A DNA stretch of 64,000 nt from Sipunculus nudus (taxonomy: Eukaryota > Annelida > Sipuncula > Golfingiida > Sipunculidae): assembly GCA_026874595.1 (NCBI GenBank), contig CM049311.1, forward strand, positions 69,917,453 through 69,981,452, in the 5' to 3' direction. The notes beneath the pieces were generated by a model. It was not told the DNA's origin, made no database searches, and saw only the letters and a program-made list of their open reading frames with translations. The translations under genes and the position numbers were made by a program. Position 1 is the stretch's first letter. Each line of letters opens with the position of its first letter. Of the stretch, positions 25,871 through 37,582 are shown piece after piece.

Positions 25871-27234
25871 ATACGTCATGCCGTCTATCCGTGGTACACC
25901 CTATTCGACGGAACCGATTGTGCAACCTGTACATGTCCTAGGGAATCCAGTCTTCCCAGAAAATTATTTTCATAAAGCGTGTCAAAGTTACTAGCACGTG
26001 AAGATCAGTTGACTGAAGTGGTTATTATATACGATAAAATAGGTCACAATTGTTTAAACAAGCTGGCCTAGACACAGCCGTCTCGATGGTCTGATTCAAT
26101 GTTTACCTGGCCCTCCTACCTGTTACTAACTTTTTATCTCGACTGACAGTAAATTATCTGAGCTATAGCTACCATGCTTTGTATGTCCCTTAACTGAGGG
26201 TATAGTCATCAAAGACCAGATAAGTCTACTGAATATACTTGGTAAATTTTTGGCTGATACATGTCCAGTAAAGTACTCTTTTCATAATAAACACCATTAG
26301 TCACCACCTAAAGATAACAGCTGACCCATGCTGACCGAGCAGAAAGGCATATCCAGGGCTATCACTTAACCAGAACAAAGGAGGTATCTGGTCATATGCT
26401 TAATGGACTGACAGGAAATGTATATTAATAGAAAGAAATATAAATAACTGTCTTACTTTGCATCCTAATACTTTTACCATTATAGCTATTTTGTCTATTA
26501 TTAATGTTACTTTCAAAAGCTGTAATTAATTTCCTATTGCTATTGCTATTGATATTATTATTCATTATTTTGAACTTGAAGACCAGTTTGACTTTCGTTC
26601 AAAATACGACATATGGCGCTTCAATTTCCTTACCAGATACACGCACATACTGACTAAGAGATGGCGCTGCATATCTTAGATATGACACAGAGGAATTCCG
26701 TGACAAAGGTGAAGTGGGATAAGCGTTAATATTTTTTATTATAGATATTACTATATGTATTACCACATTCCTGGTCTCAGTTATCATTGCTTCAGCAGCT
26801 CTAGAATTCTCATTTGACCTTCCCAGATATCTGAATCAGTCGTTCATGCTCAGCACTGTATAAAATCTCACATGAAAGTTTTTGCTTGATCATATAATTT
26901 AAATGCATTAAGGAACAAAAATGAATTAACTAAAGATAAAATTATATATTTTTTTTTGTAAATGAGCAAACTATGTTTAAATACTTAAATACTTATACTT
27001 TTTATAGAACGTATTTTACACAGTATTCTTCATTTTAGTAAACGATAAATAGCATATCATTCAAAGGCACTGCAAATTGTCCCAGAAAAGATATGCTCAG
27101 AAATATTCATGAGTACCATTGGTTATAAGATGGACTCGAATAGAAGTATACGGTTACAAAAAGTGTTACTTAAATCAGTATTGGAAACTGTGTACTTGAG
27201 TGCATAAATACATGAATACTGAGACCAAAAGACC

Positions 27235-27620
27235 GTTCCTAGAAGGGTTCGCATTTTACCCAACCAAGTGGGTACAACCTGAACTTAAAATATTTAACCA
27301 AGGTTTTACCCAGGGTTTGACCAGTTTTTACCCAAATCATTCCAAGGAGCGTCTATAAAGGGGTGGGATGGGGGTATATATCCCCTCCACTCCCACCCCC
27401 CACTTTACCCTCCAACACCTGCGAGTCATCCCGCCACCCTTGAAGATGAATTGACATCACTGCTATTTATCACTTACACACAGCAAATCACTTTAATGAA
27501 AAGGAATTAAGAGTAAAACCCAGGAATCCTGGGTAAAACCTTTTTTACCCAACCCGGTTTTTATCCAGGTAAGACACGGGTTTTACCCGGTTGCTGGGTA
27601 ATACCTTCCAACCCTTGATC
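27235..27620. repeat. Foldback GGTTTTACCC repeat, second copy
   Basis: It is a copy of 10040-10425, carried by the segmental duplication. Confidence 0.5.
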
Positions 27621-29329
27621 CAAGCCTGGCACGACCACAGGAGTTTATCATGACTTCATTTTCACTGATTATTAATCAATGTCGATGATGAGAATTAACG
27701 TCACCATGTCGATCACACGTAGTCAATGGCTAAATACTGGGATGGGTTGCTATATTCTTTTAGAAAACAAATAGCAACCAAAATGGTGAATTTAATATTT
27801 TAGAGTGGCAAATTATATTTCACTTTAAAGCAGCAGTAGCAACGCACGCTTGTTTTATTCGTTCTTGGACACTCGCAAGCGCATTTGTTTGGGTGGGAGA
27901 GGACCACCCATTATATATGGAGCCAGTGCTAATATAAAAGCAAGACTCATACATTACTTAACAAAACTGATATTCACATAAACTGACTAATGTTCCCTAC
28001 ATTTCTACAGAATGAAAATATATACAATAAATGTACCTTATGCACAGATGCAGCGGGTATTATCACACCATGGGGGGAGGAGCTGAAGTTCCGGCAGCCA
28101 TTTCTGTTCCACTCCTGCCTAACTATAACTGGGTCAATACCCCCAGATGTGCCTGTCATACGTAACAACCAATCATTAAATAAACACTATCTCTTTGACA
28201 TTGGGGTTTAGTATGCCTTTTATAAACTTATCGCAATACCAATGAATTACAAATGTATTACCCTTAACTAGTTGCCTCCATCCATCCATATGTCGAAATA
28301 TTTTTATTGAATATTTATTTGCTTATATACCAAAGCCCCATAAAATTTCAGTGGGAGAACTTTGATTTAGGTCATACCAATATTAGGTACACCAATGGGA
28401 AATCTTTGATTTAGGTCAAAGGTTGGTGATGACGCACCCATATATACACAAAGCTCTTTTGATATGTGGCTAGGCGACTTAATGATAATTTGGCTTCAGC
28501 CGACTGTCATTTTTATGAAGATCATTAATTATGAACTCAGCATTTGGTTCGTATCTGTTCGAACTATCATTCGAATGCTGGACAAACCAGACAATATAGG
28601 AAGAGTGCATACCTCCGGAAACAACTGGTGTTTAGCCAGCTGCGTGGATCAACTCCAAATTTATTGTACACTTCTGTACCTCTTGGATCGAGGGCGAATA
28701 TTCAACAATATATGTCGAAAAAAGGGACGCTCACCATGCGCCCCTTGGAACAATTAAATTTTTTTTCCGACTCTTAATTGCTACCAACTTTTTTTCAGTA
28801 TAGCTTTTTACAACATGTCTTGTGCCATATTGTCACTACATTTAAGGCCCATTTTATAGCTCAGCTAAGCTATGCTCGTGATCCACTGTCCGTCCGTTCG
28901 TCCGTCTTGCCGTCCTGACGTCCGTCCGTAAGACAGGCACGTTTCGACACCGTTGGACCTACGAATCCGAAATTTGGATCACTGTTAGATGTCCCCAAAA
29001 TCTCCTACACTCCTACCAAACCGAAAACTGGGTCACTGCGACTTTGTTCCTTCGAGATAATAAGGAAAAACCTCAAATTTCCATTAGAAACCTATTATCA
29101 CACTTCAGGACTGCCTAATATCAAAACCACTTATCTGTTTTTCTTAATATTTGTCAGAAGTATTTTCCTATATATTTCCTATATACATGCCGGAAATTAA
29201 GACTGTGTAATTTCTTTAAGTTATGGGCCCGAACATAATGGATATTGTAAAAAAATCAGGAAAAATATTTACTCACTTAACATGAAAACTTTTGAAGCTA
29301 GAGAATTTTTTTTTTCAAGTATATAACTC

Positions 29330-30659
29330 ATGTCAACCCCCTCCCCCACCCCCAGTGAATATATAAATATACATTTGGATGCATGATGTGGTGTTATCTG
29401 ACAAAATTAAGATTTATGATGAAGCAATTAAGAATTATAAATCGACTTTTATATTCAGATATATATGTTATATTGGAAATGTATAGAAATATTAACTTAA
29501 AATAAAAGAAATGAGGATCTAATACAAACATGTGTTTACTATTTTCCAGCCTCAGCAGAACTGGAGAACAGGCTTTGTTTGCCCTGAATGTATATGCAGA
29601 AGAGTTGTTAATGCCACCCCCCCCCCCCCCCCCCCCCCGGGCTGCCATTGATTCCTTTGCACCTGTGCACTGGGACATTAGTTTTTATTGCAAATTCGTA
29701 CAATTTATTTCATTTACAATTTAATTCGATTAGTAAAAATTAAGATCTAATTGAAACATATTCTTGCCTCAGAAGAATGGAACATAAAGTGATCAGCTCT
29801 GTCTGTCCATTATCTCTCCATTATCATTAAATATATATATTAATAATGAAATTTTTCCTATAAGCAGTGTTGATATAATTTTCATATGCTTTATGTACAT
29901 AAAAATTAAAGGAAATTAAGAAATAATTAAAACTTCATATATCATCAGCTTTGTTTGTCTATCAGTCTGTCTGTCCTTTTTTAAATATCATGTAATTGTG
30001 AATGAAATATTTTGAATTGTCGAATTAAGTGAAAATATATGTATATATGTATATACACTATAATAATACAGAGATGCTGTAACTCCAATCTTCCCCCCCC
30101 CCCCCCACCACCACCACCGCCAAGACCTTGCATCTGCTGACTGGGGACATTAGTTATATTTCAACTGTATACATTTTATAAAATAAAAATACATATATTT
30201 ACGAATATATATTATAAAAAATAGATCCAATTGAGCAAATGTGTAAACTACTGAACTGTCAACAATTTATCAAAAAGCCAAACAATGATCAAGGTAATTA
30301 TATACATATTATGTTCACAAACTGCTCACATGCTTCAATTTTAACATTAGGAAATGCTTGGTTTGGTCACAAAATATTATTTGCAACAATTTTCTTACTC
30401 ATCAATACAAACCAATCATGTCAACCAGCCATGGCCTATTTAATCTTTTCCTCTTAGACTTTATCTTCATTTAATATTATTTTAGATTTTTACCTTCAAG
30501 GTCAACTTCAGCTGAGCACTGTGAAGCATTTTTTGATTGTTAACATCAAGTCAATGGTATACAGTGTGCTAGGCTGTTACATAACTCCTTCACTCTTGGC
30601 CTACTGCTTTTGTGAGTGTCTGGGTCAAGCTGGGTCAGGCAGTAATTACCAGAGAGTCC

Positions 30660-30696
<37 letters not shown>

Positions 30697-30733
30697 GCAG
30701 TCTAGCTGTCTCTCTCTCTCTCTCTCTCGCTTT

Positions 30734-30790
<57 letters not shown>

Positions 30791-31400
30791 CTGTCTCTTT
30801 CTCTCTTATTCTCTCTCACCCCCATGCCTCCCTTCCTCCCCATTCTGTTGACAGGTACTATAAACCTGATTAATTATCTATATATGTTGATGCAATTTAG
30901 AAATGTGAATCAACTGAAATATTCACATATACATGTATATGTTATACTCTCAATGTATAGTTACATGTTTAAACCTGGAAAAAATTTATGTTATAAAAAA
31001 GGAATTAATGCAAAAATTGTTAATTTTTTCTGGCTCAGTAGAATGGGAATTAAAATGATTTGCTTTGTTTCTCCATCTTTCTGCCTGTTATAAATATTTA
31101 ATAATTATGAATAAACTTTTTTTTAATGTAAGCACTGTTAAAATAAATTTCATATCTTGTACATATATGCAAGAGGGGTGTAACTCCCACCATCCCCTTC
31201 CCCCACCCCACTGAGTCCTTGCTCCTCGGCACTGTGAACAATAGTTCTATTGCAATAGCATAATTAATAATAACTCCCATCATAACCCCCCCCCCCCCCC
31301 CCCTCCCAATATCAAGTCCTTCCACCTGTGGAGTGGGGACTTTATGGCAACGGTATATATATCATAAACTAGAAAAAAAAAGTTTATTAAAAAAATATGA
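29330..31400. repeat. Degenerate repeats with long C tracts
   Basis: C tracts near 29617-29638, 30093-30106, 30659-30670 and 31287-31303 are each followed by a segment like ctttgcacctgtgcactggg and acattag. Stretches resembling cctcagaagaatggaacata also recur. These look like diverged copies of the L segment of the tandem units. Confidence 0.5.
30671..30818. repeat. CT microsatellite
   Basis: Long CT runs are broken by tggcagtctagctgt and a T run. The 190-codon open frame across it is low-complexity and not a gene. Confidence 0.95.
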
Positions 31401-31727
31401 GCTCATGGGAGAAATGTGTAAAATGTGGAACTGTCAACAGCCTATCAAAAAGGTATCCAATGGAAACGCATGGTCAGATCTAAAGGCCGCATATGACAGA
31501 AATAATATGTAAAAATAATATAAAATGACGAAACTTTACAAATAGCATGGCAATGTCTTATTAGATGGTTAGAAGGTTATTGAGATGATGCACTCGAAAG
31601 GATTTTCAAGTATTTGCCTGGCAGCCATATTAGGTTTAAAAGGCGTCTGAAAATTGATAATCACCATATGGCACCGCTTATCAAGCGGGGTCGTAAAAGC
31701 ATTTTTTATATTTTTTTGTGGAGCTAA

Positions 31728-32108
31728 GCGATCCAATTTTTTAATGCTGATTTATCTTATTCTTAAACTAAGTATTTACATCTTATTTACAGGGCGGTAG
31801 CACTCGCTTCCTTTCATTTTTTATTTAATAAAAAATGGTGTCACCCAGGCACGGTGCCTACCGTTCCTGTAGGTCCTGGGTGTGTACATATCCCCCTTGT
31901 GTACATAACACCGAGGAACCTCCCAAAGTCGCACACGTTAATGAGTGATACACGGCTGTTGGGATACAGCCTTCCCAGTAAGCCAGCAGAGAGCTCAACC
32001 TGGGTTGGGGCCGACCGTAAAAGTCTCACCGCTCCCCGGCCGAGAATTGAACTCACGATCTCCTGGCTTTGAGTCCTTTGCTGAACCCCTGAGCCGCAGA
32101 GACCGGTT
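31728..32108 (-). mobile_element. tRNA-derived SINE, third copy
   Basis: The head at the right end keeps the B box (GAATTGAACTCAC on plus) and the A box (CCTGAGCCGCAGAG on plus). The body has ggtgtcacccaggcacgg and accgaggaacctccc, as in the other copies. Confidence 0.8.
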
Positions 32109-32129
32109 GGAAGTATCGCAGGTATTCGT

Positions 32130-33535
32130 TTATAGCTCAACTTACTGAAAGTCATCTGAGCTATAGCGATCACTCTTTGTCCGTCGTCCGTCCGGTTGTC
32201 CGGCCGTCCGTCCGTTAACAGGGCACGATTTTTTTAAATTTTTTTTCCAATTTTTAATATTCTTTTTTATTTTTGAGACCTCCAAAGAAGCTGTCATCTG
32301 TTAACAGGGCACAAAATGTAACCACTGGACCTGGAATATTCTAACTTGACGTCAAGAGAAGTCCATGAAAAGACCCATTGATCACTATGATTCTTTGCAT
32401 GAATATTGATCATGGAGTGTTCCATCAGTTCCTGCAAACTGGTGGCGCCACCTGTATTTTTTTTCCAATTTTTAAGAATTTTCCAATTTTTTTAGACCTT
32501 CAAATAAAACTTCATAGTGTTAGAGGGCACAAATAGTAGCCCCTTGAACTACAATCTTCATACTTGACATCAGGGGAGGTCCATGAATAGTCCTCATGGA
32601 AAATTGAAATTAGGTCTCTGTTACCCATGTCCTTCGAGCTATTGGGCTCATATGTTTGGGGATACTATGTTTTCAGTCAGACGCCGCCGCCGCCGCATAG
32701 GTTTCCGGAGAACTGCTCCGTAACCACTGGGCGGAATTTGTTAAAATTCGGAATTATGATCAGGTCACATGTGAACTGCTGTGCCCTCATTTTCGGTTGA
32801 CCTCTGACCTTTCCTCTGCCTAGCGTCCATTTGTGCGTCTGTTTCCACCCATAAACCCACATATCTCAGGAACCGTTTGACCGATAGGGCTCAACATTTT
32901 TGTACAAATGTAGCCCTTGAATAGCTGTATAACATACACTGAAATGGTGGCGCCACCTGCAACAATTTTCGCTCAGTGTCCATCTGTTCATCTGCCTTCA
33001 GATAAATCACTCATATCTCTGCATTGGCTGGACTTATCCACCTGAAATTTTGCATGTGTATACATCTTGGATAGCTTTCTAGATTTTGTGGCAGGTGGTG
33101 CCACCTACATTTATGTTATCGCTGCAGACATTCAGCCTTATATCTCACGACTGGTTTGACATATCCCCCTGAAATTTTGCATGTGTATATAGATCTCACA
33201 TAGCTCTTAATCATAAGCAAAACTGATGGCGCCACCTGCCACCGTTTTTGCACAGCCTCCTTATGTTTGTCTGCTGTGGGATAAATTCACTCATATTCAA
33301 ATAGTGGTTTGACTTATCTGCCTAAAATTTTGCATATGTATACAACTTGGAAAGCCTTCTTGATTTTGTGGTAGGTGGCACCACCTTCATACACATTTCG
33401 CCTGCAGACATCCATGCTAATATGCAACACACCTAACTCTGTTTCCCCTTGCCACTCAATCCATGCCTCACTTCACCCTTCCCACTCTGATTTCGGCGGA
33501 TACACGTAGTCGCTTGTCGACTACCCGTATTCTAG
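32130..33535 (+). repeat. Tandem ~200-bp units with GGTGGCGCCACC palindromes
   Basis: GGTGGCGCCACC or close variants recur near 32450, 32945, 33110, 33225 and 33375, with repeated segments like cctgaaattttgcatgtgta and tctcatatctc. The block begins with the ctgagctatagcgatcac edge near 32158 and ends at a Helitron-like terminus. No gene is supported. It is possibly the body of a non-autonomous Helitron. Confidence 0.55.
33506..33535 (+). mobile_element. Helitron-like 3' terminus
   Basis: A hairpin GTAGTCG-(5)-CGACTAC at 33506-33524 is followed 7 bases later by CTAG at 33532-33535 and then a T. This is the Helitron 3' signature. The 5' TC end was not located. Confidence 0.5.
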
Positions 33536-36500
33536 TTAAAAATGAGATACAAAAGATCCAGTATATGAATAACTAATGCATTGACTGCCATGATTGTTTG
33601 CATGCATATTGATCATGGAGTGTTTCATCAGTTCTTGCAGATTAATGGCACTACCTTTATTTTTTTCAAATTTTTACACATTTTTTCTATTTATGAGACC
33701 TTCAAATGATGTGGTTATCTGTCCAAAAGCCCACTAAAACCCATTTCTTAGGATTCTTCACAAAATTCATGATTTGTTTTTGCACTCTCGCTGTCATTTT
33801 GCTCATTGTTCCATATTCCTTGAATTCAGCTGAACATCATAGCCCATGGGCCACAAGTAGAAAAAAAGGAATGTGAAACGGAATGTGATCACTATAGGGC
33901 ATCCTGTCGTATGCAATTAATGTAAAAATAATCGAAATGTATTGAAGAAAACACAATATATTTTGTATAATCAATAAATGTTTATTTCGTCATCAAAATT
34001 CCATTACCATTATCATTCCTGTTGACAAATATAGAATTTCAATGTGAGCTTGGTATAAATTGACAATTACATTCCAGAGCAGTACTAATAAATGTCTCAC
34101 TAAATAAAAGGAAAGATAGCCACTTAAACTCTGCTCCCCTTTACACATATCATGCAGTTTAAGAGGTCAGGTCAGCTTTACCGTTTAAACAAAGTAATTA
34201 CATGTTATAACCATGACGGCATCTTTAAATCAGTTCCCTGTTACACCATACGCAGCAGATCCGTTAATTATGCAATATTTACCTCCATTCCTGTTTGTCT
34301 GTCTGCTTCTGGGATTGTTTTTAGGTGGATCGAGCAAAACTAACCAAACCAGTTTTCACCATATATTGTGGAGGGGTAGGGCATGGGCCAGAAAAAAAGC
34401 AAATGTATTTAGGTGTGGATCCGTGTAAAAAGGACAAATCTCTAGGACTGCTTTAGCTTTACGTTAATTAATATTCTCTAATTACTCCATATATTACTGC
34501 TTGCACTGCATATATCTGAACAAATTTCTGAGATTCTTTTAATTTCCGAGCCAGGGTGCGGAGACGGATGGGGGGGGGGGACGCGGTTCAGATGGTCTGC
34601 CCCCCCCCCCCCCTCTTTTAGGGATTCAAACGAATTTAGCGGCCTGGAACCCCCCCCCCCCCCCCTTTCCCGACCTTTTTTAAGGTTTTGACATTAGTTG
34701 ATCCGCTCCTCAGGTGCTGCAATCTGAAATAAAAGAGGTAGATTTCCGATGTCGCTGTGAATTACGATGCAATCCTCCAATCTAAACAATAAATAATGAG
34801 TAAAGAAACTGCAGCATCGCTTCCTACCACTACAAACTTCATACTCTGATGTTTTCTAAGTGCTTCATCAACTCGGACTGCAATTTTGATAGGGAACGAT
34901 GTATTTAAGACAAATGTATATTTAAATTTACTTAAGACCACCCAACATTCATATATTTATATCGCAGTGTGAATTTTTAATATGTATTGCTGGTTTTTTG
35001 ACTTGACTGTTTCTATGTTATGGTAAGAATGACAATTTTTCATGAATATAATGTACTCATATAAAATATTTATTTTTTCTTTAGCGAATATGGTCCAGTT
35101 TACATTCTCTAGCGAGAATGATGCAAGTCTATACAGTTAAGTTACAAATGAAGTTATATGTACACTTCTGATGATAGTTACTACATCTGCAAGAATCTTA
35201 TATATGAATATATATGAATCTTATATAAACTTTAATACATTTGATAATGAAACAAAATGATACCTTAAATACATTATAAAAGCATATCCAAACATCGGGA
35301 AATTATTAAAATGCAGCATATTTTTTTAAAATTATATATGTAAAACAAGCCATGCAGTTCTTTCGAGCATGTGTGCATTTGTTATATTGCAATAAGGCCC
35401 TTGATATTTAGTATTTTAAAAACATGTGGAAAATGTGAAAAACAAATCCATTAGCGGTCCTGCAACACATATCTTCAGCCTGTGCCCATAGGCTCCTAGA
35501 GACCATTTAGTGATAATGTTTATCCTGCGTACAACATAAAAATATAACATTTATATATTCCATTTGTTGATATGTAACATATTTCCCATTTATACACAAC
35601 CAACATAACATGTGACCTCATAACTGCAGGTTTTATCTATCCCTTTGCAGGAATAAGAACGAATTCAATGAAAAAATCTTTTAAATCCTTCAGTTAATAT
35701 GCATATATTTCATCAGTTTTTATTTATTGCTGGTAGGAAGTGTTAGCACAAATCCCTGTTGATTTATATATATATTTATATATACATCACCACGAAGTGG
35801 TAAATCCTATTATATTACAGATTCTATTAGATTTCAAGTGTGTATATCTATACATAATCATATCAAACCGGCATTTCATATACAATGTATTTACAACATG
35901 AAACGTATTAAATCATATTATAAAACATCATGACATGTACAACATGAAACGTAATAAATTCCACTAGCATACAATGACATGCATCAGCAAAAAAATGTAC
36001 AACAAGAAACGTTATACATTTCACTTGAAAACCTATACAGCATGGAACGTATTAAATCAGTAGGTATATAAGGCTATAGTTGACAAAGACTTGTATATAA
36101 ACATGTAGTATGTGCATGCTATGAAATGTTTTCTTGCGACGAAATCGATTTGCAAACATGTAACCTTTTTCCAGTTGTACCTAATCCTCTGTGGTTGAAA
36201 CGAATTGACATCAAATGAAAATCAAATTAAGTACAAGACTATAAATCAACAAAGTCCTTTGTAATCTTGTTACAACACAGTACCTCAGTTTTTACCAATT
36301 GTCCTGAAGTAAAAACTGACTTGATATACAGTATATACAGTAAAAGTTCGTTTATACGACTACCTCAGAAATGTTACCCCTTTATCGAGGTCTCATTGGT
36401 TGTAATTTTGAGATTTTGCTGTATATGCACAACATATATTAAACATAATCTATCAGCAAAGCTGAAAGACGTTCTCTGAATTAAAAAGGAATTTCGTGTA

Positions 36501-36905
36501 TAGTTAGTGTACAATATGAAATGTACCAAATGCTATCAGAAAACATGCGCCATATTTTTTCAGTATATATATAGCTACTGTTTATACAAAACGTTCTGTA
36601 TGAAAAAAGTTCTGACCGTGATTGTCTGCCCGTTACTTCTAAATATTTATACTAATAACATGTCAACAATCAAAATACATTAACACAGTCACCCATAGTG
36701 CTTGAACGCTAACAGATTATTAATTCAACTGCGAAACCTTTATGGTTAATTCCTTTGTTACTATAGACTATTTATCATGCAGAAACAAGCTGATTTGATT
36801 GTGTCAGCCAACTCAGTATGGTCCATGAGTGAGCGAGTTCTTTCAATACATATGGAAATAGTTATGGCATTTATGGTTAAACCTAATAATTTGTAATAAA
36901 AATCA
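33536..36905. other. AT-rich DNA downstream of the gene
   Basis: No coding region is recognised. G and C tracts occur near 34570 and 34590-34665. A short tandem of about 50-bp units with tacaacatgaaacgtattaa lies at about 35895-36070. Confidence 0.5.
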
Positions 36906-36910
36906 GTGTT

Positions 36911-36916
36911 TTTATT
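36911..36916 (-). terminator. Candidate polyadenylation signal AATAAA
   Basis: This is the first canonical AATAAA on the minus strand downstream of the SAMD9-like stop, and would give a 3' untranslated region of about 670 bases. ATTAAA variants occur nearer the stop at about 37016 and 37034. AT-rich DNA yields such hexamers by chance, so this is weak. Confidence 0.25.
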
Positions 36917-37582
36917 TCTTAAGCCTAACTGTGTTAATTTTATGCAGTGGAAAAGCACTTCAAAGGTAATATATGTGTATCAATAACATGAATCAAAAGC
37001 AGACGTAACATATTGTATTTAATTGTACCTATTTTAATTAAATAGACTTGGTATATACCATTTGTAAAATTTGCATTGTAACAAATTCAACCAAGCAAAC
37101 ATGCAACACATCTCTCCAGTGTATGCACATGATACTGAAGAGAAAGGGATTTGATATACACCGGTATGTACCACATGTAATACAATAATGTTCATCCACA
37201 GACATGCAACTGGTTTCTTAAGTATGTACATATTATTTCCAAGCAAAATGCACTGTCGCCATAATACACTAGTATATAAAAAAATCTAGGCACCGTATTC
37301 GATGCTTTGATCAATTCAAATTGGAATAGATGATTACCAATACAGCTCAGTATAAACTTAGGCCACAGTGTATTGTAATAAATGAAAATTAAATGAATTA
37401 TTATCTATGCTCAAGCTATAGGTAGATAATCCTGCATGTTGGCAAAATGTAACCAGCTGGATCGCTTAAACATACATCTTAAATAAATATTACAAATTCA
37501 CAGAAAATATATTCCGGCATGACATACCGTTTTCTGTGCAATATCACAGTATGAACACGTTTGCATGGGAATACGCGTTCCC

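Larger units (their letters stand above)
21419..29315. repeat. Third unit and right 7-kb copy (L3 + A3 + B3)
   Basis: L3-A3 (21419 to about 25870) resembles units 1 and 2 but has many small differences. B3 (about 25870-29315) matches B0 at an offset of 17.2 kb. B3 carries about 450 extra bases at about 26205-26650 that are absent from B0. The block ends in a T run, after which an internal deletion joins it to the C-tract region at 29330. Confidence 0.85.

Noticed and set aside
30521-31093. A 190-codon frame
   Set aside because: It is mostly a translated CT microsatellite.
31841-32173. A 110-codon frame
   Set aside because: It lies across a SINE and its flank.
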